Shown: positions 10,713 through 21,831, numbered from the stretch's first letter. The stretch is 64,000 nucleotides of DNA from Pomphorhynchus laevis (GCA_012934845.2 WNNJ02002785.1:428950-492949); one strand, 5' to 3'. Translations and numbers: made by a program. Notes: generated by a model not told the origin, from the letters alone.

Positions 10713-11721
10713 CAATGCTTGCTTGTAATAATAATTATGGAGTTTATTTACGGAAAATAGTTGGCTTAGAGGGTTGTTAAGATCAGCCGGGAGAATACGT
10801 AGAAGTGTATTGGGAAAAGGAATATAATTTATGTCAAAACGGTTATTACTATTTAAATTTTCAGACAGACCATATAATGTTTTGACGGACCATATCCCAT
10901 GCACCAATTAGGATATTCGTGCATATTGTGCCTTTTCGATAAGGATTAAAGTTTACATGGGAACTTTTCAGAATCTCATAGCTATCAAATCTCATTTTGT
11001 ATATGCGTTTCCTGATAGAACTGTTTCACTAAATCGGTGTAAATTTGTTTCCATCGAATGTACATATGATATGCTTGAGGTGTTAAGTTGGCGTACGAAT
11101 GAAATGATTTTAAAATGGATCTTAGTTGAGAGATACACAAATGTGGCGAAATGATCTGGATGATATTATGTATCTTACGTTGGTACGGCTTAAGCATGCT
11201 GATGTCAGAGTATTGCATAATGTTAATTAGCTGGTATTGAGGTCGTTATTGTCAAAATAATATATCGGGAATAAGAGATTTCGTCGATATTCAGTTTGGT
11301 GAAATCTACACGTCATCTAAGTTTTGGCATGTTTATTTTGGCGGGAGCGTCTCGGATGTGTTAATGATACTTCAGGAAATTTCGGAAATGTATAATAATG
11401 TATAATGTAATATATAATATTATAATAAAATTATAATAAAATTTTCACTAACATATGTGAGGTTCCCTTTAAAAGTGTCTTCTTATAGGCATCAGAGTTA
11501 TTTGTTTATATAACTAAAAAGTTAATATGACCTGACTTCGTATTGTAGAGCCTCTGTACAGTAGGACCTGTTTGGATATTTTATATTATTTTGGATCTAA
11601 AATGTGCTAATGTTAGAGCAACATGTGAAGTCGCCCACCAGATTCGAGCAAACCCAGGAATATTGTCTGGTTTTTTCCAAATTGATTACAAGTGTGTATA
11701 ATATGATCTATTAGTCTCATT
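10713..11721. other. Unassigned stretch, no recognised gene
   Basis: Short open frames on both strands (for example 10653-10907 minus and 10985-11218 minus) show no motif I recognise and have A+T-rich composition. An AT-repeat tract lies at about 11395-11450. The last 10 bases (TAGTCTCATT, 11712-11721) are the left target-site duplication of the LN2 copy that follows. Confidence 0.5.
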
Positions 11722-11800
11722 CATCTTGTTATACATATTAACGCTGAAAGTGAGAAATAAAAAACATAAAGCACACTCTGGAAACTGGACTGATACTTCA

Positions 11801-12967
11801 ATGAATTCAGATGGAAAGAAGGTATTTTCTAACTTTAAATCGACATTACAAGACTTTCAGGTAAGTGATGTTTCAGTTAACATAAATTCTGACTCGGGGG
11901 ATCTCCCCCCGTTACGAAAACAAAACAATTTGGCGATTATTATGGCCACCAAGCCCACCGAAAGGCATTTGTTATTCAATGTTTTTCTACGAAAGTTTGT
12001 ACAAGACTACCCAAACAGGGTAGTCTTCAATAATATCAAGATAATATCAAATTCATTAAGAATTTCGTTCGCTACCCACGATCTGATGGTAGCTTATAAA
12101 TCTTACTTCGATAAACATCTGTCCCAATTGGGAACATTAGAGCTAAAGCCTATACAGGCTACATTAAAAGTCACTAATTTTCCTCAGTTTTTGGATGCTA
12201 AAGACACTGAGATTCTCAAAAAACAATATAAACTCGGCTCAATTCGGACTTTAAATTCCAAATCCGGGGACGCTCTCCCAGTGGCGTTCGTCACCTGCGA
12301 TGTTGATAACGCACACACCTTGTGCACAAATTCAGTTAATCCCTTTATAGGATATAATTTAAAGTTCTCAATCATAGAAACAAACAACTTGACGTTTCCT
12401 CATTGTAATCATTGTCATAGGTGGGGGCATTGGGCCTCCACTTGTAAAGAATTAAAAATATGCGGCGTCTGCACGAACGCTCTATGCCCCTCCTTGTCGA
12501 GTGGTGACAGATGCGATGCCAATCCGGTCTGTTGTAACTGTGGCGGAGATCACCCGGCGTGGTCCCACCATTGCCGATCCTTTAAAGAATATCGAAACAA
12601 GTATATGCCAGTTGCTTCTTCCCCTAACAAAAGCTATGCCAAAGTCACGACCGATAGTTCCTCCGATTCAGTTTCCAACAAAGATTTACTATACTTATTG
12701 GATAACACAAAAAAGACGATTTTAGCACAAATCCAGCAAATGCTGGCCCCCCTTCTAGGGGCCCTCCTTTCGGCGCCGCCAGTACCGTCCGAAGTTGCTA
12801 TTCCTAAATCAAAGAAAAGGGGCGCGTCCGCCCGGACCGTCCCCCCAATAAAAATTGGAAAGCTCCTGAATTTGGCCTTGGGAAATGAAGATATTGCTCT
12901 AGGGGTTGCGACCTTGGATGGAGCTAGTGGTGGGAAGGGCAACCTTCCCGCACCTAGCTCTGTCTAG
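11801..12967 (+). CDS. LN2 ORF1, gag-like zinc-knuckle RNA-binding protein
   Basis: 388 residues from ATG 11801. The frame opens at 11726, but 11801 gives the N-terminus that best matches the copy at 35871. The N-terminal half is the Jockey/I-type ORF1 domain (FNVFLRKF, RISFATHDLMVAY, KPIQATLKVTNFP, PVAFVTCDV, NPFIGYNLKFSIIET). Residues about 200-265 hold three knuckles: CNHCHRWGHWASTC, CGVC...C and CCNCGGDHPAWSHHC. The C-terminus is basic (PKSKKRG). The family role is packaging element RNA. The frame is intact and lies 32 nt upstream of ORF2. Confidence 0.85.
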   Translation: MNSDGKKVFSNFKSTLQDFQVSDVSVNINSDSGDLPPLRKQNNLAIIMATKPTERHLLFNVFLRKFVQDYPNRVVFNNIKIISNSLRISFATHDLMVAYKSYFDKHLSQLGTLELKPIQATLKVTNFPQFLDAKDTEILKKQYKLGSIRTLNSKSGDALPVAFVTCDVDNAHTLCTNSVNPFIGYNLKFSIIETNNLTFPHCNHCHRWGHWASTCKELKICGVCTNALCPSLSSGDRCDANPVCCNCGGDHPAWSHHCRSFKEYRNKYMPVASSPNKSYAKVTTDSSSDSVSNKDLLYLLDNTKKTILAQIQQMLAPLLGALLSAPPVPSEVAIPKSKKRGASARTVPPIKIGKLLNLALGNEDIALGVATLDGASGGKGNLPAPSSV

Positions 12968-12999
12968 GATAGCTTCCCCCGTCCATCTTATCTAACACA

Positions 13000-15458
13000 A
13001 TGGTGAGTAAACCCGAGCCTTTTTCACTGAATATCATTCAGTGGAATTCGGGAGGTGCTTCTGCCCTTAGACTTCTATCTGGTAGAGACGCAGATGTTAT
13101 AGTCCTTCAGGAGACGCGGTCTATCCGTCTCCCCCAGGACCTTACTCGATTTATCCCAAAGCATATATGTTCCCACTATACTCCGTATATAACCCCACCT
13201 CACTCCTCTTCGTCTCAAGGACTCTTGACCTTAGTTAAATCCTCATTAAGATCCTCCCTCCTATTAAACTTTACTTGTCCAGCCATGTCTTGTTTAGTAG
13301 TTTCACTTAGTAAGAACGGTAAACGCCTCAGTCTAGCCAATGTCTACATCCGTCCAGGGGAAATTCACAAGAACCGTGAACTCCTGGATAGTATTATTGA
13401 CAGCGGTTATGACATGATACTTGGGGATTTTAACGACAGAACTGGTCGTTGGATCAATGCAGCACTTCGCAGAGCTAGGAATGGTTATCTTATTCACAAA
13501 CCACCATCCCCTACCTTTCATTGCACATCAACAAATTCAATCCTCGACATTTTACTGCTTCACTCGAGGTGGCTGTTAAAACCCCTCTGCACGGAGCAGT
13601 CGCGCCAGCAATTGTCCACCTCTCATGACCTCATTCGTTGGAGGATAGAGGAGGATACGTTGCTGAGAAGGAGGTTTCACTTTGATCCGATCAGAGTGGC
13701 CTTCTTTCAGGCGGCAATCCGACTCTTCCCCAGAATAGGAAATGAGAGTTTAACCGAATTCAATACCTACCTCTCTTCGCAAGCTACTGCGATTCTATCG
13801 ACTACCTATAAAGGTCGTATATACAATCCCACTCCGACGAAACTCAAGGTCCTAGCAAAATTACTGAACCTCCCCAATCTCTCTGCTTCCGCCAAACAGG
13901 CCCTCTCGAATGAATACTGGAGCACTAGATACAGGTTCCAGCTGAGTAGGGATAGGACGAGTATCGCTCGTCTTAATCCTTCTCAGTCTTCCTTTTGGAA
14001 GATTTTCAAGAAGGAGAAGTTTGTTTGCTGGAAGGATAGAGCATTGAGTTGGATAGGGAATGTAGGCCTTGAAAAAGTTTTGGAGGAGTCACTAGCCCTA
14101 CACAACTATGGAGCCACTCAATCACCTCAACCAATCCCGCCTTGGTGTAACTTCAGGAGTAGAGATATATCTGTTACGGATATTCTTAACTCCTGGGGTC
14201 CACTCCCGGGCACCTCCAAATCCTTCGCTCCACTTTCTTCTCGTGTCTGTCAGCTTTTGACAGCTGATCAGAGAAGAGAGGTGGCCGTCTCAATGCTTTT
14301 AGCATCCCCATCCGATGTAGCAGGCATCAATAATAGTAAGCGAGTTTTTCTTCCTAAGAAAAAATCCTGCTCATGCCCTAAAGATCTGCGACCCATTTCG
14401 ATTCAAAATGCCCTCATATCGATTTACGAAAAAGCGCTTGCGCGTAAAATCCGCGACCATTTAAGTAGGCGTAATTTGATCCCTCCAAGCTTTCATGGGT
14501 TCGTCAAAGGTCGCTCGGTCTATTCAGCAGTTGGTGAGGTGGAGCAGTTTTGTCGGGATAATAGCCATCGTCTAGTTGTGGCTGTTTTCCTTGACTTTTC
14601 TGCTGCATTTGACCGCATCTCCATTCCTTTTGTGATCTCTTCTCTCAGGTCCCTCGGGTTGCCTGCGAGAATTGTGAACAGGGTGGAGATCCTGCTGTAT
14701 ACCAAGCGATTTTACTATGAAGACGACCCTGATGCACGTCAGTTCTACCCTATCACTGGTGTACCTCAAGGATCCCCACTTTCTCCTATCTTATATCTTG
14801 CTGCCTCTATTAGTATATTCAAAATATTTAAACGCGAACAACGTCTTGTGGTGTACGCTGATGACACCACAGCCCTGTTCACTGGACACAGGTGTAAAGA
14901 CGTAGTCTCTGACATCAGCCGTTTCTTTTTAAGATTAAAAGATCAGTTACCCATATCTAACCTTATTTTAAACTCCGCCAAATCGCAGGTGGTTGTCTTT
15001 CATGGATCACCTGCGACGAAGCAAAAACTTAAGAGATTAGCACTCTCTGCGCTCTCTCCATTTTTGCCTCAGAACCACTGCCCACCTTTACAAGTCGAGT
15101 AAAATACCTGGGGTTCACCGTTACGGTGAACTGGTCCGGGAAAGCTGACCTGGATAGACTCAAACGTATCCTGAAGAAAGCTAGGTGGTCCCTGAAACGG
15201 GCTCAGCATCTGTCGTTGAATGGGAAAACCCAAGTGCGCCTTTGGGGCACTTGGGCTATCTCGGGATTAGTCTTCTTTTCAAGAGGACGTCCCCCAGAGC
15301 AAAGACTAAGGTTTCTTAAGCTCCTCGTCTCGCGGTTACCCAGCATAGTCCGCACCGACTGGACTCTTCGGGGAGTGAAAGACCCCGGTTGGTTCAGTCG
15401 GAAGGCGGCGTGTTGGATAGGTTGGGGGGCTCAGATCCCTCTGGATTTGAGGCTGTAA
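13000..15458 (+). pseudogene. LN2 ORF2, endonuclease-reverse transcriptase (one frameshift)
   Basis: Open from ATG 13000 to 15102, then shifted by one base and open again 15126-15458, about 820 residues in all. EN (residues 1-215): IIQWNSGGAS, IVLQETRS, MILGDFNDRTGRW, NSILDILLL, and SHDLIRW where SDH is usual. RT: LRPISIQNALISIYEKALARK (about 460), FHGFVKGRS, LDFSAAFDRI (about 530), GVPQGSPLSPILY (about 590), VVYADDTTALF (about 618), then VKYLGFTVTVNW after the shift. It ends at PLDLRL with no RNase H or C-terminal zinc finger. Confidence 0.85.
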
Positions 15459-15589
15459 TATTAGTAAGAAGACTGGAATAAGAAAGATAGAGATTCTTGT
15501 TTTTCCTTTTTTTTGACTTACTTTTTTAATCACATTATTTATCACTGTTTTTTGTACTAGTAAGAAAATCTTATTATTATAGTCTCATT

Positions 15590-15945
15590 GAATTGTGCGA
15601 TCGTTGTATGATCTTATTCAATTATTTTCCTAGGTGCATGATCACAAAAGTGGGATATCTGATAGTGTCGAAAAGATCTTGGCAACAAATTGATGAAGAA
15701 TCATTACAAGAGGCGGCACTAAGAGCATCATTCAACTGTTCTAGTGAAGACATTGATGTACGTGGCATGTTATTGAATCAGATTTAGTAGCTCTTGCAAA
15801 TGAGTTTGCACCACTCAATAGATTACCAAAAAGTAAAGCTAAATACCCTCATTGGTTTGACACTGAATTGTGATATGCTCTCAAACAGGAAATGCTGCTG
15901 GCGACACATTCTAATGTCAGTCTTATAAGAGCATTATATAAACGC
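15590..15945 (+). pseudogene. LINE EN-RT linker scrap, CR1/LN3-like
   Basis: Translation includes KYPHWFDTEL.YALKQEMLLATHSNVSLIRALYKRTK. This is the linker that follows EN in CR1/Jockey-type ORF2 (compare KPWFDKELKNAL in 57587-58312 and KPLWFDSSLREAL in 26136-27257). It is cut at about 15945, where an RT of opposite orientation begins. Confidence 0.55.
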
Positions 15946-16990
15946 ACAAAACAAACGGGGATGGTTTTTCAAAGCAATTTTTGAAAATATAAGTCATTGC
16001 TGCGTTACAAATCCTATCAGCGTTAGCACTTGTTTTCAGATTGTTTTGTACAATCGATCCAAGATCCTTAATATACTGTGTGATAATAACAAACTCGTTA
16101 CCAAGAAAATATTCTGGACTCACATTGCTGTGACCTAATCTCATGTGTACACACTTTTTATATTGAATATGATTCCAGTGTTCAAGGGCCATCGATAAAC
16201 AATGTTTAAGATATTTTGAAAGTCATATCGATCCTTGTCGAATTTAATCAATTTCCATACCTTTACATAATAGGGAAAAGCTAAAACACTGCAATCATCA
16301 TGTAAATCTAGTAGCTGATTTATCAAAATGTTAAACAACAAGGGGGCTAAGACTAATCCCTGTGGTGCTCCTGAGGTGATAGGACGATAAGACGATGTGC
16401 ATTGACCTAAAAGAATAGCAAAGGATATATCTTTTAGAAAATCTTGAATCTAACTTATAATGAAGTGATTTACTTTATAAGATTCAATGGTGGAAATTAG
16501 CATTTTGTGCGGTACCCTATCAAAAGCCTGACTAAAGTCGAGAAATATTAAGTCGATACAGTACCTCTTAGCAACGAGTAAAACCCAATCTTCGCGAGCA
16601 TGTGATAAGTTTGTAAGACATAAACGACGAGGGCGAAATCCATGCTGTGTATTATTGAGAATTCTCAGCGAACTCAAATGATCATATATGCGTCTGTTTA
16701 GTATGCGCTCAATCACTTTGCATACAACACTAGTTAGACTTATTGCCCTATAGTTATTCGGATCATCTTTTTCATCATTTTTATAAATTGATACTACAAT
16801 CGCTTTTTTTCAGACAGCAGGTAACTTCGAGATTAACAAGCTCAGCTCAAATATGGAAGCTTATGACTCGGTCAGAACATGATCAAGTAACTTAAGAAGT
16901 TGGGTGGATATCATCTGGGCCTGTTGATGATAACCTAGACAATTCAACAAAAACCTCATGTGCTGTTATCGTAAAAATCGAGAATCAATT
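15946..16990 (-). pseudogene. LN3-like reverse transcriptase relic
   Basis: The minus strand from about 16990 carries MIERILNRRIYDHL, TQHGFRPRRLCLTNL, LDFSQAFDRVPHKML (16450-16716), then LFNILINQLL, then the active-site block as FPYYVKVWK where FADD.KVW is expected (16141-16341), and a thumb segment with SNVSPEYFLGNE and IKDLGSIVQNNLK. The loss of both catalytic aspartates and the frame breaks show a dead copy. It is divergent from the other LN3 RTs here. Confidence 0.75.
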
Positions 16991-17099
16991 TCTATCTCTT
17001 GTGATGCAGAGATAGAAATTGATTATTAATCGAATTCAAAAATTTTGAAGATCTGATGTGTTAATGTATTAATATAACAAAAATCTAAGTAATGTGTCA

Positions 17100-18145
17100 A
17101 GACGATGGGAACGGATAAAAGTATTTGAATGTGATAGAAGAGGGAGCACGGCGGACGTCGAGAGGGAGCTTATTCCAAGCGAGGAACGGCGAAGAGGAAG
17201 GATAGGAGAATGTAGTTGTTAGAATAATTGGAAATGTGGAATAAGAGGGAATGATGGAAAAGCATCGATAGAGAGAGGTGGGGCGAGTGTCGTCTAAGAA
17301 AAGGAGGTTGATGAACGATGGGTAGCCGACATCGGTGAGACGAAAAATGACGAGAATAAGGAGGAGTTGGATGCGGATGTGAATGGTGGGCTAGGAGAGT
17401 TGGGCAAGATATGTGGATGTGTGGCCAAAGCGAAGGAGACGTAGGAGCACTCGAACGGCGGAGTTGATGATGTGTTGTAGGGATAGGATGATGAATTTTG
17501 GAGAATTGGCGAAAAAGCTGAGGCAGTAATCGATTTAAGGGAAAAGAAACGATGAAAGAAGAGACATACAGGAACGAAAGTCGATAATGGGGCGAATATG
17601 GCGGATGTCACGGAAAATTAAGTTAGACGGGCGGACCTTACCGCGGACGAAGAGTTTAAAGGAAAGGTAATCATCAAAATGGAATCCTAAGAAGGTGAGA
17701 TTGTGGACAATAAGGATGATTGATGAGGTAAAAGATACAGGGGAGGATATATGTTAGGTTGATGGGGGAGGAGCCACATTATTTTAGACTTGTCTGGGTT
17801 TAGAACGAGACGAAGATGGGAGAGACGTTTGTAAATGGAAGAAAGAGAGTTGGAGGCAGAAATTGCGATATCGTGTATGCGATGTGCGGGTGCATGAGCA
17901 TATATGAGGATGTCATCGGAGTATTGTATGTCGTTAAAGGAGTAAGGTTTAATCAACGGAGAGATATGGCCAAGAAAAAGAGAGAAAAGAAGGGTACCTA
18001 GGACTGAATCTTGTGGGATTCTGCAGAAAACAGGGATCAGATGAAAGGATGATGAATTAGAACAGACGCGAAAAGAGCGGCAAGATAGATATTAGGTAAG
18101 CCATGCTACGAGGAGGAAGAAAATCCTGAATCATAACGAAGACGA
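17100..18145 (-). mobile_element. LN1 3' half, minus strand
   Basis: From 18145 down: an RT segment (RLRYDSGFS...), the active site QYSDDILIYAHAP (17687-17956, YADD read as YSDD), NPDKSKIMWLLPHQ, then the C-terminal domain (17115-17611). The last codons (LDVRRAPS, ITFK) match the LN1 end at 31213-31513. Several frame breaks. It lies head to head with the plus-strand LN1 copy starting at 18150. Confidence 0.8.
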
Positions 18146-18153
18146 GAAACGAG

Positions 18154-19411
18154 GTGGAGACGTTCTGGACGCTAACGAAACAGTTGTGCTTAATAGATGA
18201 ACTTGATGATATCTCTCAGACGACTCAGACCGCTGTTATACATGGACCATCAACAAACGACAAAATATCTTCCAAGCTATCGTCGTCATCTGTTTGCTTA
18301 CTAACTCCTTTGTCATCTATGATTCCCGTTCTTAAAACTTCTCTCACACACACTCATCCTTTAACTACGGATAAAACTTCCCTTAATGTTAATCTTCCTA
18401 ACAATGCAAACAGTAAAGACCTTTACCTCGTACCTCATTTTTCCTATTCATCCCCACATCTAAATACATCTCATATCTCTTTCTTCTCTTCACGTACTCC
18501 TTACTCTACCTCCACCGTATCACTTCTCAATAATTTACATCCTTCCGTCAAAATCATCTCCAGTAACATCTCCGATCCCCTGATTAAACAATCCATTCCT
18601 ATCATACATGAATAAACGTATCACTTCTCAATAATTTACATCCTTCCGTCAAAATCATCTCCAGTAACATCTCCGAACAACCGATTAAACAATCCATTGC
18701 TGTCACACATGAATAAACGTATCACTTCTAAATAATTTACATCCTTCCGTCAAAATCATCTCCAGTAACATCTCCGATCAACCGATTCAACACTCCACTC
18801 CTGTCACACATGCTCCAAACTATCTTAAATCTTCACTTAGCACCCCTCCCATTCCCACGTTTACCTGCTCTTCTGCCTTTCCTCCTACCAGGTCTATCCG
18901 TCCACCAATTCTACGTAATCGTTTTCCTTCGCGCGATCGATGCATTATCATATCTAATTAAAAGCTTTCCGAATCTGCTTCTCCTCAATGTCGCCTTGAT
19001 GATGATGTATCTGCTTTCAGGTCTATCCTAGCAACCATTCTTCCTTACGATAATCAATCGCTCTTCAATAATATCGCTCCTGTATCTTTGATCCGTTTAA
19101 ACAAATTCACTAATTCCAATCATCTTAGTCCACCACTCATAAAAATCGTTTTCCGACATAATTCACATGCATCCTTGGTACACTTCCAACGTTTTGAACT
19201 TATTACCACTTCGTCTACTTGTTGGATCTTTCTTGACCGCTCCCTTTCTGATATTGCCCAGCTCAATTTAGCTCGCATTGAGAAACATCGACGTGAAACA
19301 AACGGAAAATCATCCTTATCTATACGTCAAATCAACGGAAATTTTCACGTTGTACACACAAGGCCTCAAATTCGATGGCGTCCCATCTCTCCCCCTTGTC
19401 TTCTTCGCTAG
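18154..19411 (+). pseudogene. LN1 ORF1 (RRM-like), broken by 101-bp tandem repeats
   Basis: 18154-18615 is open and Ser/Thr-rich. The middle is frameshifted. 19088-19411 is open again and ends with an ORF1 C-terminal module: RFELITTSSTCWIFLDRSL, LNLARIEKHRRETNG, ING.FHVVHTRPQIRWRPI. That end resembles the LN3 ORF1 terminus (NFQVVRRKTQIHWMPL), which supports an RNA-binding ORF1. The stop at 19409-19411 overlaps the ORF2 start by 37 nt, suggesting coupled reinitiation or a frameshift for ORF2. Confidence 0.7.
18516..18818. repeat. Three 101-bp tandem units inside LN1 ORF1
   Basis: CGTATCACTTCT starts at 18516, 18617 and 18718, giving a period of exactly 101 bp. The units differ at a few positions. 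101 is not a multiple of three, so each extra unit shifts the reading frame, and this explains the stop after unit one. Confidence 0.9.
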
Positions 19412-21831
19412 TCAATCTCTCTCCTAAGCATACTTTTCGTCTTAGTCTATTCAACACTCGCTCCATTCTTCATAAAGCTGATATGCTCCTTGATATCTTC
19501 GATCAATTATCTATCGATATTCTCTGCATTACCAAATCCTGGCACTGGGACTCCGACGATCTTGCAAATCATCGTATATGTCGCTCTGGTTGTTCTCTAG
19601 TTGAATCAGCTCGTCAAATTGCCTCTCATACATCTACTGCTTCTAACCATGGCGGTATTGTTGTCATTACTCGTCACCCAATGTCTCTACGTAAAATTAA
19701 CGTTAACATCCGTTACACCTCGTTCGAATTACTCATATGCAGATTATCAACTCCTTTCCCTCTGGAACTTGTGATTGCATACCGTCCAGGTTCAGTTGAC
19801 CCCTCACGTATCTTCTTTAACGACATTGCAGATCTTATGTCTCACTGTTCATTGTCTTATACTCCTTCTTTTGTTCTAAGTGACTTTAACATTCGTCTTG
19901 ATCGTCCGGCTGGCTCTGACTCTATCACTTTAGCTAATCTTTTTTCTGATTTTAACTATAAATTACTTTCAACAAGCACAACTCATATTCTCGGCGGTGC
20001 TCTCGACATCATTGCTGTTCCTAACTGCTTCAATGACTATACCTCCTTGTCAATTACTGATCCTGGTTTGTCCGATTATTTCTTTGTCACTCTTAATCTT
20101 ACTCGTCCCCATCCTCCTTCTCCGCCTCCACCATTATCAACACCAAGTCGACCCTGGAAACTTATCGATATCCCTATTCTCTGCACAGCCTTACTCAATT
20201 CTTCACTCTTTTCACTTCCTCTTAACTATCTCTCTCCCGATGATCTCTACATTCTGTTTGATTCTGAACTTATGTCTATCATCAATAACATTCTGCCTAG
20301 TCTACTCCGACGTTCTCAGCGCTTGCGCAATGCTCCCTGGTTCGATTCTGACTGTAGTCTTTCTAAGCGTCGACTCCGTCACTCTTTTCGTGTGTATAAT
20401 CGCTTTCTTAAACGTTCTCCCAACTCACTCACTCCAAATCTCCGTGATTCCTACTTATCTCTATGCCGTTCACATCTTATTCCTATACGTACTAAATGTC
20501 CTATCTTTTGGCAAAATCAACTCGAGTCATCTTCCAACTCTAAATATCATTGGAAAATCTTAAACTCAATTCTTTCACGATCATCTACTTCTTGTAATAT
20601 AAATCCTGATGAATTTTCTTCTTATCTACAAACAAAGCTATCTAATTTACTTTCCCTACTACCCGTAGCCCCCTTGTATCCACTCTTCTCTTTAGATACT
20701 TCCCTCCCAGAACTATTCCACATTCTTCCCGTTTCGTCTGATGAAGTTTCTTCGGTTCTGCTGTCATTACCTAATAAAACCTCTCCTTCTGACCCAATTC
20801 CAACTCACTTGCTTAAAAATATCTGCTCCTCTATCTCACCATTCCTAACCACATTTTTCAACTCGTCCATCCGTATCCGTACATTTCCTTCCGTCTGGAA
20901 ATGCGCCACTGTTCGTCCTCTCATCAAAAAGCAATCTCTCGACTCCTCACTACCATCTTCGTACCGTCCAATCTCACTTCTCCCAACCCTCTCTAAACTC
21001 CTTGAGCGTCTCGTTCTCAAGCAAGTTAATACATATCTCTTTTCCTCTAACTTGTTTCCTCTCTTCCAAGCCGCTTTTCGCTCTAATTACCCTACCGAAA
21101 TTACCTGTCTTAAAGTTTATAATGACTTACTCATATCGCGCGATCATAAATTATGTAGTGTCATAGTTTCTCTTGATCTATCGTCTGCTTTTGACATCGT
21201 CGATCACTCGATTCTTCTCCATCGCCTTCGTCATGATTATGGCTTTTCTTTACCCACTGTATCATGGTTTTCTTTATATCTATCAAACCGTACATTTCGC
21301 GTATATTCTAACTCTTCTCTCTCCCATCCTTCGTCCATCCCGTCCGGAGTTCCACAAGGCTCCGTATTAGGACCTATGCTTTTCTCTCTTCTTCTCGGTG
21401 TCTTGTCTTCGATTTCTCATACATTTAACTTCCATGTTATGCAATATGCTGATGACATTCTCATCTATGCTCATGCACCTATTTATCGTATTCAAGATCT
21501 TAGTGTTTCTGCTTCCGACTGTCTTGTCTCAATTTCCAAACATCTTTCTTCCCTTCGCCTTTCTCTGAATCCTGATAAATCCAAAATTATGTGGATCCTG
21601 CCTCGGCGCCTCGGCTTAGAACCTCTCTCCGTATCATTAAATTCTACAATTATTCCTATCGTTGATAATCTCGTTTTCCTAGGCTTCCATTTCGACAACC
21701 GACTTTCACTTAAACCTTTCGTTAGATATAAAATACGCTCATCTACCTTGATACTCCGCAACCCCAGTCAAGTTCGTAGATTGATCGATCCCGCCAATAT
21801 CTATATTCGAAAAATTAAATCAGCTAACTGA
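19375..21831 (+). CDS. LN1 ORF2: endonuclease-like domain and reverse transcriptase
   Basis: 818 codons open from ATG 19375, the largest open frame in the window; the last 30 or so codons are junk beyond the truncation near 21740. EN (1-235): FNTRSILHKADML, ILCITKSWH (usual Glu replaced by Lys), NHGGIVVI, LVIAYRPGS, VLSDFNIRLD, GGALDIIAV, PGLSDYFFV (SDH read as SDY). RT: SYRPISLLPTLSKLLERLV, VSLDLSSAFDIVDHSILL (about 600), PSGVPQGSVLGPML (about 658), MQYADDILIYAHAP (about 691), NPDKSKIMW. The RT active site is intact; the thumb is incomplete, so it is unlikely to function. Confidence 0.85.
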   Translation: MASHLSPLSSSLVNLSPKHTFRLSLFNTRSILHKADMLLDIFDQLSIDILCITKSWHWDSDDLANHRICRSGCSLVESARQIASHTSTASNHGGIVVITRHPMSLRKINVNIRYTSFELLICRLSTPFPLELVIAYRPGSVDPSRIFFNDIADLMSHCSLSYTPSFVLSDFNIRLDRPAGSDSITLANLFSDFNYKLLSTSTTHILGGALDIIAVPNCFNDYTSLSITDPGLSDYFFVTLNLTRPHPPSPPPPLSTPSRPWKLIDIPILCTALLNSSLFSLPLNYLSPDDLYILFDSELMSIINNILPSLLRRSQRLRNAPWFDSDCSLSKRRLRHSFRVYNRFLKRSPNSLTPNLRDSYLSLCRSHLIPIRTKCPIFWQNQLESSSNSKYHWKILNSILSRSSTSCNINPDEFSSYLQTKLSNLLSLLPVAPLYPLFSLDTSLPELFHILPVSSDEVSSVLLSLPNKTSPSDPIPTHLLKNICSSISPFLTTFFNSSIRIRTFPSVWKCATVRPLIKKQSLDSSLPSSYRPISLLPTLSKLLERLVLKQVNTYLFSSNLFPLFQAAFRSNYPTEITCLKVYNDLLISRDHKLCSVIVSLDLSSAFDIVDHSILLHRLRHDYGFSLPTVSWFSLYLSNRTFRVYSNSSLSHPSSIPSGVPQGSVLGPMLFSLLLGVLSSISHTFNFHVMQYADDILIYAHAPIYRIQDLSVSASDCLVSISKHLSSLRLSLNPDKSKIMWILPRRLGLEPLSVSLNSTIIPIVDNLVFLGFHFDNRLSLKPFVRYKIRSSTLILRNPSQVRRLIDPANIYIRKIKSAN

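Larger units (their letters stand above)
11722..15579 (+). mobile_element. LN2 (Jockey-like) LINE, best full-length copy
   Basis: Both ends are fixed by a 10-bp direct repeat, TAGTCTCATT, at 11712-11721 and 15580-15589, read as a target-site duplication. Inside are a short leader (about 80 nt), ORF1, a 32-nt spacer, ORF2, and a 3' UTR of about 120 nt ending in CTTATTATTA. It has no LTRs, no poly(A), and no RNase H domain after the RT. ORF2 appears to carry just one frameshift, so this is the least decayed LN2 copy here. Confidence 0.85.
18150..21740 (+). mobile_element. LN1 LINE copy, ORF1 and most of ORF2
   Basis: The longest LN1 copy: ORF1 (18154-19411, disrupted by tandem repeats) and ORF2 (19375 to about 21740). 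It is cut inside the RT thumb, where unrelated sequence with a dispersed motif starts. Base composition is C/T-rich on the sense strand, unlike its A+T-rich surroundings. Confidence 0.85.

Noticed and set aside
10653-11218. Small ORFs that might be host exons
   Set aside because: Biased A+T composition, no recognised domain, no splice-supported structure visible.
11395-11450. Putative promoter TATA-like tracts before LN2 copy A
   Set aside because: Simple AT repeats outside the element (left of its target-site duplication); no evidence of a promoter.
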